A stretch of 42,774 nt of DNA from Verrucomicrobiota bacterium (GTDB taxonomy: Bacteria; Verrucomicrobiota; Verrucomicrobiia; Limisphaerales; UBA9464), in the NCBI GenBank assembly GCA_025363585.1, contig JANYDN010000332.1:1-42774 (forward strand). The letters run 5' to 3'. Under the pieces are notes generated by a model, which searched no databases, was not told where the DNA came from, and saw nothing but the letters and a program-made list of their open reading frames with translations. Position numbers and translations under genes: made by a program. This document shows, piece by piece, positions 1 through 8,553 of this stretch (positions are counted from its first letter, which is position 1; each line of letters opens with the position of its first letter).

Positions 1-309
1 CTGGAAACTCCAACGCGTCCGCCACGAGGCCGGAAGCACGTCGACGCATCGCCTCCAGAACGGATCGAACGGACTGTAGTGCACGCGATCGCCGTCGACG
101 GCGACGAGCGTCAGCCTGCCGCCGGTCGCCAACGCCACGGACTGAGGTTCGAAACGGTCGCGATGGGTCCACCACACAAGACCGATGATCACTGCCGCTA
201 CGAAAGACGCCCACGCGAACCAGCGTCTTTTCCAGACCAAGCGCCTTGTTGCTCGCACAACGGAAATCGCGGACTCCGGGGTCGGATCCGGCGTGGCGTG
301 CGGATTCAT
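1..309 (-). CDS. Membrane-anchored protein, partial (N-terminal 103 residues)
   Basis: This is the 5' part of a minus-strand gene that runs off the left edge. The ATG at 309-307 overlaps the stop of the preceding gene by 4 bases (ATGA), so the two are probably translationally coupled. Reading by hand gives a short cytoplasmic N-terminus, one hydrophobic segment at about residues 31-47, then an outside region containing LTLVAVDGDRVHYSPFDP at residues 66-83 and a following LPASWRTRW. The same block occurs in the proteins at 306-1691 and 22674-24041 at the same distance after a single membrane segment, so this is a third member of one family. I do not recognise a named domain, and the function is unknown. 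The C-terminus lies outside the window. Confidence 0.8.
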   Translation of the reverse strand, partial: MNPHATPDPTPESAISVVRATRRLVWKRRWFAWASFVAAVIIGLVWWTHRDRFEPQSVALATGGRLTLVAVDGDRVHYSPFDPFWRRCVDVLPASWRTRWSFQ

Positions 310-1691
310 CGCGGGAAGTCGGGCCGCGCGGTGAACCACACCGAACGCACGGGCGCGAAGGCGAGGTCGATGTCCATGGTCTTAGCGCCGGGGGACAGAT
401 CCAGATGGATGTCGGCGTACGAACCGAAGCGCTTTACTGGCGTGACGTCGCGACCGTGATCGTCGACGGCCCGCAGCACGACCACGCGTGAATTTTCCGG
501 TTTGTTGTCGGGCTTGGAGAAAACCCTGAAGATCGCATGGACGTCGTTCGAAATGGGTTTGCCGTCGGGCGGGACATAGCGCCGATTCAACGCTAGAAAC
601 TCGACCCGGAGTTCCTTGCCGCGAAGTCGCGTCACGGTCGTCGGGTAGTCGAGTTCGTTCGGCGCAATCGGGAGGGCCCGAAGGCGCCACACCTCGTTGG
701 TCGCGAATTCGTCGGCTGCGATTCCCGTCTCGTGGAGAAACCAAACCCGGAATCGCCACGGTTCGTCCGTGGGCAACGCGGCGAAGTCCCCACTGGGTTG
801 CAGGAAGAATGCTTGGTTGATTTGCGCGCTATACAGGAGCCCATCGTTCTGATTTCCCGTGGCGTCGATCACGGGCCCAACGCGGATCGGGCGCCACTCG
901 GTGGTTGGAATCCCGTGCTGCGTCGTCGAGAACTCGGCGTGGGCTATTGGTCCGGATACATGCCAGACCTCCGTCTTCCAATGCACCCGAAGCGTGTGGA
1001 GGGTGATGTCGATCGGACCGTCTCGAGCTGTCATGGGAAGCGGCGCGGACAAAAACGCAGGGGCTTGGGGGTTGAAGGTTGGATTTCGAATGGTGAACTC
1101 GGAGGTCGCGGTTTTCCCGCCGGGTGTGCCTTTGGTCAGCACAATGCGCAGTGTTTCGAGGCGCGTTGGCAAAGTCTCGAACCGGTAGGCAACCAGATCG
1201 CGTCCATCCCGAAGTAGATCCAGATGCAAATGGCTGGCGACCGCCAGCACGCGGCCGTTGGTGTCCACTATGGACACGCCGTCGAGAAGGATCTGACCCG
1301 GCGACTGAGGGTGCCGACTGACGAACCAAAGGCTCACGCTGTCCTTCGCTGTCGGTGGCTCCTTGAGAAGATCGAAGACAGGTCTGAAGGGCGTTGGCCG
1401 GCGCAGCTTCCAGCGCTTCGTCCACTTCTCGGGCAGTGTTCCCGCGATCCTCGCCGACATCGGATCGAGGGGATTGTGATGGAACTTCCCGGACTGCACC
1501 GAGACCAAGGTGAGCGGCGTGCCGTCGGGCGTGTGGATGTCTTGCGGTCGGAACGCATTCGGTCCCCAGTGTTGCCAGCCAACGATTCCGACCAAGGCCA
1601 GCGCGGTCAGGACAAAGGCCAACATCCACCCGCGGCTGCGGCGGACGCGACGGGACTTCGATGGCGCGGGATTGGATGGATCGGGTTTCAT
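306..1691 (-). CDS. Membrane-anchored protein of a local paralogous family (461 aa)
   Basis: A basic N-terminus is followed by one membrane helix at about residues 21-40, with the rest predicted outside the cytoplasm (type II anchor or uncleaved signal). After the helix comes LTLVSVQSGKFHHNPLDP (60-77) and LPEKWTKRW. The C-terminus has LSPGAKTMDIDLAFAPVR. Both ends match the protein at 22674-24041 (LTLASVQGGHFHANPFDT; LSPGARSIDLKIAYAPSR), and both share a central DEPW...NEVW block, so the full length is homologous. The rest is beta-rich with no catalytic motif that I recognise. It lies 46 bases after the exported phosphatase gene upstream and overlaps the next gene by 4 bases, so the three are probably one transcript. 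The function is unknown; structural surface or envelope sensing are guesses only. Confidence 0.85.
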   Translation of the reverse strand: MKPDPSNPAPSKSRRVRRSRGWMLAFVLTALALVGIVGWQHWGPNAFRPQDIHTPDGTPLTLVSVQSGKFHHNPLDPMSARIAGTLPEKWTKRWKLRRPTPFRPVFDLLKEPPTAKDSVSLWFVSRHPQSPGQILLDGVSIVDTNGRVLAVASHLHLDLLRDGRDLVAYRFETLPTRLETLRIVLTKGTPGGKTATSEFTIRNPTFNPQAPAFLSAPLPMTARDGPIDITLHTLRVHWKTEVWHVSGPIAHAEFSTTQHGIPTTEWRPIRVGPVIDATGNQNDGLLYSAQINQAFFLQPSGDFAALPTDEPWRFRVWFLHETGIAADEFATNEVWRLRALPIAPNELDYPTTVTRLRGKELRVEFLALNRRYVPPDGKPISNDVHAIFRVFSKPDNKPENSRVVVLRAVDDHGRDVTPVKRFGSYADIHLDLSPGAKTMDIDLAFAPVRSVWFTARPDFPR

Positions 1692-1737
1692 GCGATCGGT
1701 CGGGGCAATGCGATGGAAACATCCGGCGCCGGAATCG

Positions 1738-2676
1738 TCACCGATCTTCCGTCTCGAACTCGGCGACGATGGGCCGGTGATCCGACGCCAAGCCCCAGTC
1801 GCGTTGCACGTGGACGCGCGTGCCCCCGGGCACCCATTCGCGCGCGAGACCGCGGCTCAGCAGGAGATAATCGATGCGGCTATAGGTGTCTTCCTGGCCA
1901 AAGTGATGCGTCCACGCGATTCGCCGCGGGCGTTGGCGCGGGCCGGTCGCGGGCGTCGAATCGCCGTTGGGTTCGAAGGGACGCGTGTCCACCAACCCGC
2001 GCGCGCCGGTGCCGAGCACGAGCCGGATGGGGCGGCTTTCCTGGGTGTCGTTGAGATCACCGCAGACGAGCAGGTGGGCGTCGGGATCGCGTCGCAGGAT
2101 TTCGTCGACGTGTTCGCGAAGCAGTCGCGCCTCGTTCTCGCGGAGTTCGGATTCCGCGGAGTCGATCGCGACGCGTTTCGATTTCAAATGCGCGGCAAGC
2201 ACGACGATCCGGTGGCGTGGCGTCACCGCGATCTCGGCCTCGAGGAATCCGCGCGCGACCCGGCGTCGTCGGCCGTCGAGCAAATAGGAATCGTTGGTGT
2301 GCGTCTGAATCCGGACGATGGGGAACCGCGAGAGGATCGCGATCTGGATGTTGGTATCGGGCCCGTGGACGATCGCGGCGCGCGGGAGTTCGAGATGCGC
2401 GGCGTGGAGTCGCGCTTGGAGTTCGAGCAGGGCGGGCTCGCCGCCGACTTCCTCCAGCGCGATGACGTCGGGATGAATGGCGACGATCGCCGCGGCGACG
2501 TGGGAGCGCGAGGACTCCGGTTTGGCGCGACGGGATTCGGTGTCCGCGAGGAGGTAGTTCTCCACGTTGAAGGTGGCGACGGAGTACCGCTGGGCGGCGG
2601 CGAGTCGCGACAGCGAAAGAAGGAAAAGGAGGGAGGCGAGGACGAGGGAGCATGAAGCCGCCTTGGGTTTGGGCAT
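1738..2676 (-). CDS. Secreted endonuclease/exonuclease/phosphatase family protein
   Basis: This 312-residue protein has a signal peptide (hydrophobic 10-24, cleavage probably after ALAAAQ-like residues near 29). It carries the complete metal-dependent phosphodiesterase signature of the EEP superfamily: TFNVEN (35-40, Asn ligand), LEEV (74-77, metal-binding Glu), AAHLKSK (161-167), GDLND (206-210, catalytic Asp/Asn), RIDY (267-270) and SDH (298-300, catalytic Asp-His). The fold hydrolyses phosphodiesters of DNA, inositol phosphates or sphingomyelin; export argues for an extracellular nuclease or phosphatase, but the substrate cannot be read from the sequence. It is first in an apparent three-gene minus-strand run with two paralogous membrane proteins, and is divergent from folE2. 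Confidence 0.9.
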   Translation of the reverse strand: MPKPKAASCSLVLASLLFLLSLSRLAAAQRYSVATFNVENYLLADTESRRAKPESSRSHVAAAIVAIHPDVIALEEVGGEPALLELQARLHAAHLELPRAAIVHGPDTNIQIAILSRFPIVRIQTHTNDSYLLDGRRRRVARGFLEAEIAVTPRHRIVVLAAHLKSKRVAIDSAESELRENEARLLREHVDEILRRDPDAHLLVCGDLNDTQESRPIRLVLGTGARGLVDTRPFEPNGDSTPATGPRQRPRRIAWTHHFGQEDTYSRIDYLLLSRGLAREWVPGGTRVHVQRDWGLASDHRPIVAEFETEDR

Positions 2677-2743
2677 GGCGGCAACCTAGAAGCCGGAATC
2701 GATGGGCCAACAGGTTTTTGCCGAAACGACGGGTCGTGTTAGC

Positions 2744-3622
2744 ATGCCGCCCATGCCGAAACGTTCCGTGGCCCGATCGCTGCCGAAATCCGCGCCCCGC
2801 AGGCGCGCCACGCGGGTTGCGCCGGTCTCGCCCGCGTTGACCGCGGCGCCGCTCACGGACAAACAAAACGAGCGGGACGTGCGCGGGCTGCGGATCGACA
2901 AGGTCGGTGTCCGGGGCCTGCGGATCCCGATGAAGGTTCGGGACAAGGCACACGCGACGCTGCAAAACACCGTCGCGACGGTGGGAATGTTCGTGGATTT
3001 GCCGAAGGAATTCAAAGGCACCCACATGAGCCGGTTCGTGGAAGTGCTGAACTCGCACGGGAGCGTGGTCCACGTGGAGAACATCCCGGAAATGTTGCGC
3101 GCTATGCAGGAACGGCTGAACGCGCGGTCGGCGCATCTCGAGATGGCGTTCCCGTTCTTCCGCGTGAAGCGCGCGCCGGTGACGCGCAAGGAGGGCGTGC
3201 TCGACTACGACGTCCGTTTCGACGCGTCGTTGAACGGCGATGAACTGGACTTCGTTCTCACGGTCCGTTGCAACGTGACGACCTTGTGCCCGTGTTCGAA
3301 GGCGATCTCACGTTACGGGGCGCACAACCAACGCGGCGAGGTCACGGTCCAGGTGCGTTCGGACAAGATCGTGTGGATCGAGGATCTCATCGAGACGATC
3401 GAGATGTCGGGCAGCAGCGAGATGTACTCGCTGCTGAAGCGCGAGGACGAGAAGGCGGTGACGGAACGCGCGTACGAGAACCCGGTGTTCGTGGAGGACC
3501 TGGTGCGGAACGTGGCGCTCAAGCTGAACGCGCATCCCGACGTGACGTGGTACAAGGTGGAGGCCGAGAACCAGGAGAGCATCCACAACCACAACGCCTA
3601 CGCGTGCATCGAGAAGGGGTAG
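2744..3622 (+). CDS. folE2: GTP cyclohydrolase FolE2 (type IB)
   Basis: FolE2 converts GTP to 7,8-dihydroneopterin triphosphate, the first step to folate and to queuosine precursors, and replaces the zinc enzyme FolE. Family features are clear: DVRGLRIDKVGVRGLRIP, LCPCSK (residues 181-186 from this start, containing the active-site Cys), GAHNQRG (192-198, metal-binding His), AYENPVFVED and SIHNHNAY near the C-terminus. The body has normal length, but about 40 residues of basic, Pro/Ala-rich sequence precede the conserved domain. The start is uncertain: ATGs lie at 2702, 2744 and 2753, none with a convincing Shine-Dalgarno. I chose 2744 because it removes residues unlike the family while keeping a start near the divergent gene. 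The gene stands alone, with no folate neighbours in the window. Confidence 0.92.
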   Translation: MPPMPKRSVARSLPKSAPRRRATRVAPVSPALTAAPLTDKQNERDVRGLRIDKVGVRGLRIPMKVRDKAHATLQNTVATVGMFVDLPKEFKGTHMSRFVEVLNSHGSVVHVENIPEMLRAMQERLNARSAHLEMAFPFFRVKRAPVTRKEGVLDYDVRFDASLNGDELDFVLTVRCNVTTLCPCSKAISRYGAHNQRGEVTVQVRSDKIVWIEDLIETIEMSGSSEMYSLLKREDEKAVTERAYENPVFVEDLVRNVALKLNAHPDVTWYKVEAENQESIHNHNAYACIEKG

Positions 3623-3626
3623 GGGA

Positions 3627-3750
3627 GTTTCAAGTTTTCAGTTTCAAGTTTCAAGGGACCGAGGCGCATGGCCTTAGCGGGCAACGAAGTTGATCGCCGC
3701 ATCACCGATTCGCCGCGGTACCGCGAGTCTTGAAACTGAAAACTTGAAAC
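3627..3750. repeat. Perfect 22-bp inverted repeat downstream of folE2
   Basis: The arm 3627-3648 (gtttcaagttttcag...ttcaag) is the exact reverse complement of 3729-3750. The two arms are separated by 80 bases. The element starts 5 bases after the folE2 stop and could fold as a long AT-rich hairpin in the transcript. The right arm is itself the first part of the tandem repeat that follows. Confidence 0.85.
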
Positions 3751-3962
3751 TTGAAACCGCCTGTCTCCTGCAAATGGGGACTTGTCTAGATCAGCGGTCT
3801 CACGACCGCAGCCACGACCTCGGCAGGCTTCAAACTGAAAACTTGAAACTTGAAACTTGAAACCGCCTGTCCCCTGCCGAGGGAGGCTTGTCTAGATCAG
3901 CGGTCTCACGACCGCAGCCACAACCTTGTCAGGCTTCAAACTGAAAACTTGAAACTTGAAAC
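3731..3962. repeat. Tandem repeat, 106-bp unit, about two and a half copies
   Basis: Units start at 3781 and 3887 with cttgtctagatcagcggtct and contain the hairpin gcggtc-tcac-gaccgc, then tgaaaacttgaaacttgaaa. A partial unit lacking the first half precedes them at 3731-3780. The copies differ at only a few positions. The last copy ends exactly at the stop codon of the lpd gene (3963), so the array fills the gap between convergent folE2 and lpd. The spacer sequences are near-identical, so this is not a CRISPR. Confidence 0.85.
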
Positions 3963-5396
3963 TCAGCCCGCTTTCTTCGCGTACACGTGCGTGGCGTGGC
4001 CGAAGAATGCCTCGGCGGCTTCCATGACGGTTTCCGACAGCGTCGGGTGAGGGTGCACGATCGCCGCGAGATCCTCGACGGTCGCGCCCATCTCGATCGC
4101 GACCGCGCCCTCGGCGATGAGTTCTCCCGCCCCGTGCCCGACGATTCCAACGCCCAACACGCGGTGCGTCTCCGGATCGACGATGAGCTTCGTTAGGCCG
4201 TCGGTGCGGTCGAAAGTCAGCGCGCGTCCGCTGGCGGCCCACGGGAACTTGGCGATCTGGACGGTGCGGTTCTGCTGCTTCGCCTCCTGCTCGGTGAGCC
4301 CGACCCATGCGACCTCGGGATCGGTGAAGACGACGGCGGGAATCACGAAGTCGCGGTTCACCGCCTTGCCCTCGCCCGCGAGGTTCTCGACGGCGATGCG
4401 CGCCTCCTTGCTGGCCTTGTGCGCGAGCATGATGCCGCCCGCGACGTCGCCGACGGCGAAGATGTCGGGGTCCGCGGTGCACATGCGTTCGTCCACCTTG
4501 ATGAATCCCTTCTCGTCGCGCTCGACCTTGGTGTTCTCGAGTCCGAGGTCCTGGGCGTTGGGCACGCGGCCGACCGACACGAGGACGCGGTCGTAGAGTT
4601 CGTCGAGCTTGCGTCCCTCGAACTCGCTGTGGACGCGGATCTGTTTGCCGGCGGTGGTCATTTTCTCCACGCGGGCGCTGAGCCGGATCTCGGCGAAGGC
4701 CTTGCGGGCGCGCGCCGCGACGGGGCGGGCGAGATCGGGATCGGCCCCGGCGAGGATCGAGGGCAACGCCTCGATGACCGTGACCTTGGAGCCGAGCGAC
4801 GCGTACACCGAGCCGAGCTCCATGCCGATGTATCCGCCGCCGATGACGAGGAGCGTCGGGGGAATATCCGGGAGATCGAGCGCCTCGGTCGAGGTCATGA
4901 CGCGCGGGTTGCCGAGGTCGAAGGCCTTGGGCAGGGCGGGGCGGGAGCCGACGGCGAGGATGGCCTTCTCGAATCGCACGTAGCGCTGGCCCTCGGCGGA
5001 CTCGATGCGGACGAGGCGCGATTCCTCGAAGTGCGCGATCCCGTGGATGACGGTGACGCCGCGCATGCGGGCGAGGCTGGCGATGCCCTGGCCGAGCTTG
5101 GTCAGGATGGATTCCTTCCAGGCGCGGAGTTTGTCCACCTCGATGCGCGGCTCGCCGAGCATGATGCCGCGGTGCGCGGCCTCGCGGGCCGTGTCCACGA
5201 GGTGAGCGGCGTTGAGCAGGGCCTTGGAAGGGATGCAACCGCGGTTCATGCAGACGCCGCCGAGACGCGGGTCGCGTTCGACGAGCACCACCTTGCGGCC
5301 AAGATCGGCGGCGTAGAAAGCGGCGGCATAACCGCCGGGGCCGGCGCCGATGACGAGGACTTCGGTCTGGAGCGTATCCATGGATTGAAAGGGCAA
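3963..5396 (-). CDS. lpdA: Dihydrolipoamide dehydrogenase (E3)
   Basis: This flavoprotein reoxidises dihydrolipoyl groups of 2-oxo acid dehydrogenase complexes with NAD+. Its 477 residues are the usual length. It shows the FAD dinucleotide motif GAGPGGYAA (18-26), the redox-active disulfide in GGVCMNRGCIPSKAL (Cys49 and Cys54), the NAD-binding VIGGGYIGMELGS, the second FAD site IFAVGDV and the C-terminal HPHPTLSE (448-455) carrying the catalytic His-Glu pair. It follows the E2 gene by 6 bases on the same strand, so the two are one operon. ATG 5381 (MDTLQ) is an alternative start that would remove five residues. The E1 subunits are not in this window. Confidence 0.95.
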   Translation of the reverse strand: MPFQSMDTLQTEVLVIGAGPGGYAAAFYAADLGRKVVLVERDPRLGGVCMNRGCIPSKALLNAAHLVDTAREAAHRGIMLGEPRIEVDKLRAWKESILTKLGQGIASLARMRGVTVIHGIAHFEESRLVRIESAEGQRYVRFEKAILAVGSRPALPKAFDLGNPRVMTSTEALDLPDIPPTLLVIGGGYIGMELGSVYASLGSKVTVIEALPSILAGADPDLARPVAARARKAFAEIRLSARVEKMTTAGKQIRVHSEFEGRKLDELYDRVLVSVGRVPNAQDLGLENTKVERDEKGFIKVDERMCTADPDIFAVGDVAGGIMLAHKASKEARIAVENLAGEGKAVNRDFVIPAVVFTDPEVAWVGLTEQEAKQQNRTVQIAKFPWAASGRALTFDRTDGLTKLIVDPETHRVLGVGIVGHGAGELIAEGAVAIEMGATVEDLAAIVHPHPTLSETVMEAAEAFFGHATHVYAKKAG

Positions 5397-5402
5397 GCCG
5401 GC

Positions 5403-6689
5403 TCAGAGCCGCACGGCCGATTCCTGGAAATCCGCGATGGCGGAGACAAGGTCCACCGTGAACCGCGCCGCGGCGCCGCCGTCGATGACGCGGTGATCGT
5501 AGCTGACGGTGAGCGGGAGCAACGGGCGCGCCTCGATGCGGCCGTCGTCGAGCACCACCGGTTTCGGACGGCTCTTTCCGAGACCGAGGATCGCCACCTC
5601 GGGTTTGTTGATGATCGGAGTAAAGTGTCCGCCGCCGATGGCGCCTTGGTTCGAGACGGTGAACGAACCGCCCTTGAGATCGTCGACGGTGACCTTGCGG
5701 TCGCGGGCCTTGGTGGCGATGGCGCCCAGTTCCTTCGCGAGTTCGAGCAGCGATTTTTTGTCGGCGTCGCGAATGACCGGGACCAAAAGGCCGGCATCGG
5801 TGTCGACCGCGATCCCGAGATGGATGTACTGCTTGAGGACGAGCGTTTCGGCGACCTCATTGACGCTGGCGTTGAAGCGCGGGTGGCGTTTCAGGACGGA
5901 GGCCAACGCGTGGAGCAAGAACGGCGTGGGCGTGAGGCGCGCGCCGGCTTTCTCGTACGCGTCCTTGTACTTCGCGCGAAGCGACTCGATGCGGGAAAGG
6001 TCCGCCTCGTCGAACTGCGTGACGTGCGGGAGCGAGACGGAATTCTCGACCATTCGCGCGGCGATGACCTTGCGGATGGCACCGAGCGGTTCGCTGGTGA
6101 CGGGACCGAACTGCGAGAAGTCGACGTTGACGGGCTCGAAGACGTATCCGCGCGGTTCGTCGCCGTAGCGTCCGGCACGCGCGACCTTGCGCTCGAGACG
6201 GGCGACATACCGGCCGAGATCCTCGACCGTGACGCGTCCATGGGAGGCAGCGGGACGGATGGATGAAAGCTTGATGCCGAGGTCGCGCGCGATCTTGCGC
6301 ACGTAGGGCGATGAGGGAGGGACCGGGCCCGTCTCGGCGCCGTCGTCCGCGGGGAAATCGTCGTCATCGTCGTCGGCCGCCGGGGCGCCCGGACGGGACG
6401 GTGCCGTGGGTTTGCCCGCGGCCGGCGCGGGGGAGGGGGAAGAGGGTTGGGTCGCGGAAGCGGCGCCCTCGAGGACCAGGATCACGGTGCCGGGCGCGAT
6501 CTTTTGTCCTTCCTTGACGCGGACCTCCGTCACCTTGCCGGCGGACGGCGAGGGAACGGGGGCGATTGCCTTTTCGTTCTCGATCTCGAGCACGGTTTGG
6601 CCAACCGAAACGGCGTCGCCGGGTCGAACCAGAATGCTGACCACGACGGCGCTGGCGCTTTCGCCGATCTTGGGAAGTCGTACCTCCAT
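5403..6689 (-). CDS. Dihydrolipoamide acyltransferase (E2) of a 2-oxo acid dehydrogenase complex
   Basis: The frame is open upstream to 6980, but the lipoyl domain begins with MEVRLPKIGE, so ATG 6689 is the true start (428 residues). The domains in order are: one lipoyl domain (1-75) with the lipoylated Lys40 in ENEKA; a Pro/Ala linker with a run of six Asp (106-111); the peripheral-subunit-binding domain (about 125-160, YVRKIARDLG...GRVTVEDL); and the acyltransferase core, with SYDHRVIDG (396-404) containing the catalytic His399 and Asp403. The product is pyruvate or branched-chain E2; the sequence alone does not decide which. It is directly followed by lpdA. E1 is absent on either side, since the upstream neighbour is a divergent glycosyltransferase. 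Confidence 0.93.
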   Translation of the reverse strand: MEVRLPKIGESASAVVVSILVRPGDAVSVGQTVLEIENEKAIAPVPSPSAGKVTEVRVKEGQKIAPGTVILVLEGAASATQPSSPSPAPAAGKPTAPSRPGAPAADDDDDDFPADDGAETGPVPPSSPYVRKIARDLGIKLSSIRPAASHGRVTVEDLGRYVARLERKVARAGRYGDEPRGYVFEPVNVDFSQFGPVTSEPLGAIRKVIAARMVENSVSLPHVTQFDEADLSRIESLRAKYKDAYEKAGARLTPTPFLLHALASVLKRHPRFNASVNEVAETLVLKQYIHLGIAVDTDAGLLVPVIRDADKKSLLELAKELGAIATKARDRKVTVDDLKGGSFTVSNQGAIGGGHFTPIINKPEVAILGLGKSRPKPVVLDDGRIEARPLLPLTVSYDHRVIDGGAAARFTVDLVSAIADFQESAVRL

Positions 6690-6952
6690 ATAAGCCGGCG
6701 CAACGTGTTGTAGGTTCGGCAAAGTGAAAAGGACTTTTTCCGTCTGGTTCCAAGTTGGCGGGATTTGGGCACCACGCGCTTGAAACTCCCGCGCATCCGG
6801 ACCGCGTCGGAACCCCTTCGACGCGTGCCATGGCGTCCGAGTCCCCGTGCGCGACGACGATTGGGTGGCGTTCGTCGCAATAGGCATCCATGGATTCATA
6901 ACAAGGGTGCAAGTCGTTGCACCGGGGTCCGAAAACAGCATAGGTTCGCCGG

Positions 6953-7912
6953 ATGGAATGCCCCGTGGCACCACCGGCAATCTCGGTGGTGACGGCGACT
7001 TACCATCGGAGTGCCGCGCTGCGCTGCGCGATCGAAAGCGTTAGGGGACAAACCAGGGGGGACTGGGAGCACTGGGTGGTGGGCGACGCATGCACGGATG
7101 ACACCGGGCACGTCGTCGAGTCCATCGGCGACCCGCGGGTGCGGTGGCACAATTTGCCCGGCAATTGCGGCGAGCAATCGGGTCCGAACATGGAGGGGAC
7201 GCGGCGCGCGCGGGGCAAGTACCTCGCGTTCCTGAACCACGACGATCTCTGGCTTCCCGACCATCTGGAATTGGCGGTTCGAGCTCTGGAAACGTCCGGC
7301 GCGGATCTGGTGTTCGCGTTGGCGTTGCAGGTGGAATCGACCGGGCAAAAGATTCTCCACAATTGGCCGCCCGACCTCGGTTACTCGCCCGAGATGTTCA
7401 TCCCGGCCTCGAGTTGGGTTTTCCGGCGGGAATTGTTCGATCGGATCGGACCGTGGCGTCCGGTGCGCGAACTCCGGAATTTCCCCTCGCAGGAATGGCT
7501 CTTTCGGGCGTGGCGTTCGGGCGCGTCGATCCGCGCGTTGCCGTTGGTGACGTCGGTGTTCATCCCGAGTCGCGGACGCCGGGATTGCTACGTGGGCAAC
7601 CAAGCCGCGGAACAGGAAGCGTGGCTCGCGCGCATCCGCTCCACGCCGCGGCTGCGCGAGGAGTTGACGGTGGAAGCGCTGTTCGGCCCCGCGCCCCGCC
7701 GGGATCCGGTGGTTCCCGAAAGCCTCGGGATCGGCGAGCGATTGCTACGCGCCCGGAAGCATTATGTCTGGAAACTCCGTCGGGGATTGGCCGTCCGCAT
7801 CGCGCGGTGGACGCGTGGTCATCCCACCGAATGGGAAGTCCGGCTCGGTGGCGGCTCCGCGACCGAAAGCATTTCGCGGCTCCGGAAAAGCCGCGGCCTT
7901 TCACCCCTTTGA
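6953..7912 (+). CDS. Family 2 glycosyltransferase
   Basis: This 319-residue GT-A type enzyme has the N-terminal nucleotide-sugar fold: ISVVTATYHRSAALRCAIES (10-29), VVGDACTDDT (42-51) and FLNHDDLWLP (93-102), whose DD pair is the metal/nucleotide-sugar site. An SSWVFRRELFDRIGPW stretch matches the acceptor half of the fold, and the basic C-terminus may contact membrane. GT2 enzymes of this kind extend surface polysaccharides or glycosylate lipids; donor and acceptor are unknown. It is divergent from the E2 gene, and the following RmlC-like cupin starts 8 bases after its stop, which supports a shared role in surface sugar synthesis. Confidence 0.88.
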   Translation: MECPVAPPAISVVTATYHRSAALRCAIESVRGQTRGDWEHWVVGDACTDDTGHVVESIGDPRVRWHNLPGNCGEQSGPNMEGTRRARGKYLAFLNHDDLWLPDHLELAVRALETSGADLVFALALQVESTGQKILHNWPPDLGYSPEMFIPASSWVFRRELFDRIGPWRPVRELRNFPSQEWLFRAWRSGASIRALPLVTSVFIPSRGRRDCYVGNQAAEQEAWLARIRSTPRLREELTVEALFGPAPRRDPVVPESLGIGERLLRARKHYVWKLRRGLAVRIARWTRGHPTEWEVRLGGGSATESISRLRKSRGLSPL

Positions 7913-7920
7913 ACCCTTTT

Positions 7921-8523
7921 ATGGAATCCAACCAATCCACCACCGGCGTCCAGCCCGAGCCCCCCGAATGGGAGCCGCTTCCCGGCGCTGTCCGCGACGG
8001 GCAAAGCGTGACCCGCGAATGGCAAAGCCTGCAGCCGCTGATCGACGGAGTCGTCGTGAAGGAGGTGCGCAACGTCACGAAGGACAACGGGATGCTCACC
8101 GAAATCTGGCGCAAGGATTGGGACTTGGACGGTTTGCCGGTCGGACAGGTTTTCCAGAACGTCCTGCTGGCCCGCACGATCTCGGCCTGGCACGTGCATC
8201 GGTGGACGACCGACCGAATTTTCGTCAACCACGGCCTTCTGAAGCTCGTTGTTTACGATGGGCGTCCCGAGTCCGCGACCCACGGGATGTTCAACGAGTT
8301 TCGGATCGGATCCGTCCGTCCGGCGCTGGTGGTCGTCCCGCCGGGAGTCTGGCATCGGGTCGAGAACCTGGAATCAACGCCGGGCGCGCTGCTGAACTTG
8401 GTCGACCGGGCGTACGACTACGAGCACCCCGACCACTGGCGGCTGGCGTCGGACACCGACCGCATTCCGTACCGTGCATGGAGGGCACGCGGCCCGACGT
8501 TGCCGCCGTCCGACGCGGTCTGA
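7921..8523 (+). CDS. RmlC-like cupin (dTDP-4-dehydrorhamnose 3,5-epimerase family)
   Basis: The 200-residue product aligns along its length with RmlC. SAWHVH (89-94) sits where RmlC has the catalytic His of RGLHYQ. YDGRPESATHGMF corresponds to DIRRDSATFGKW, VVPPGVWHRV to WIPEGFAHGF, and RAYDYEHP (163-170) to TDYYNP with the catalytic Tyr region. RmlC epimerises C3 and C5 of dTDP-4-keto-6-deoxyglucose on the way to dTDP-rhamnose. No rmlA, rmlB or rmlD is nearby and the N-terminus is extended by about 40 residues, so the exact sugar substrate is uncertain. ATG 7921 is chosen because it follows the glycosyltransferase stop by 8 bases; earlier in-frame sequence overlaps that gene. Confidence 0.75.
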   Translation: MESNQSTTGVQPEPPEWEPLPGAVRDGQSVTREWQSLQPLIDGVVVKEVRNVTKDNGMLTEIWRKDWDLDGLPVGQVFQNVLLARTISAWHVHRWTTDRIFVNHGLLKLVVYDGRPESATHGMFNEFRIGSVRPALVVVPPGVWHRVENLESTPGALLNLVDRAYDYEHPDHWRLASDTDRIPYRAWRARGPTLPPSDAV

Positions 8524-8553
8524 ACCGTTCCCCGTCGGATCGACGTCGCCCGC

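Noticed and set aside
3731-3962. Possible CRISPR array
   Set aside because: Units are long (106 bases) and the whole unit is conserved, with no variable spacers and no cas genes.
4419-6266. 615-codon open frame on the plus strand across lpdA and the E2 gene
   Set aside because: It is antisense to two clearly conserved enzymes; high GC keeps the complementary frame free of stops. It has an Asp/Glu/Arg-rich composition with no domain.
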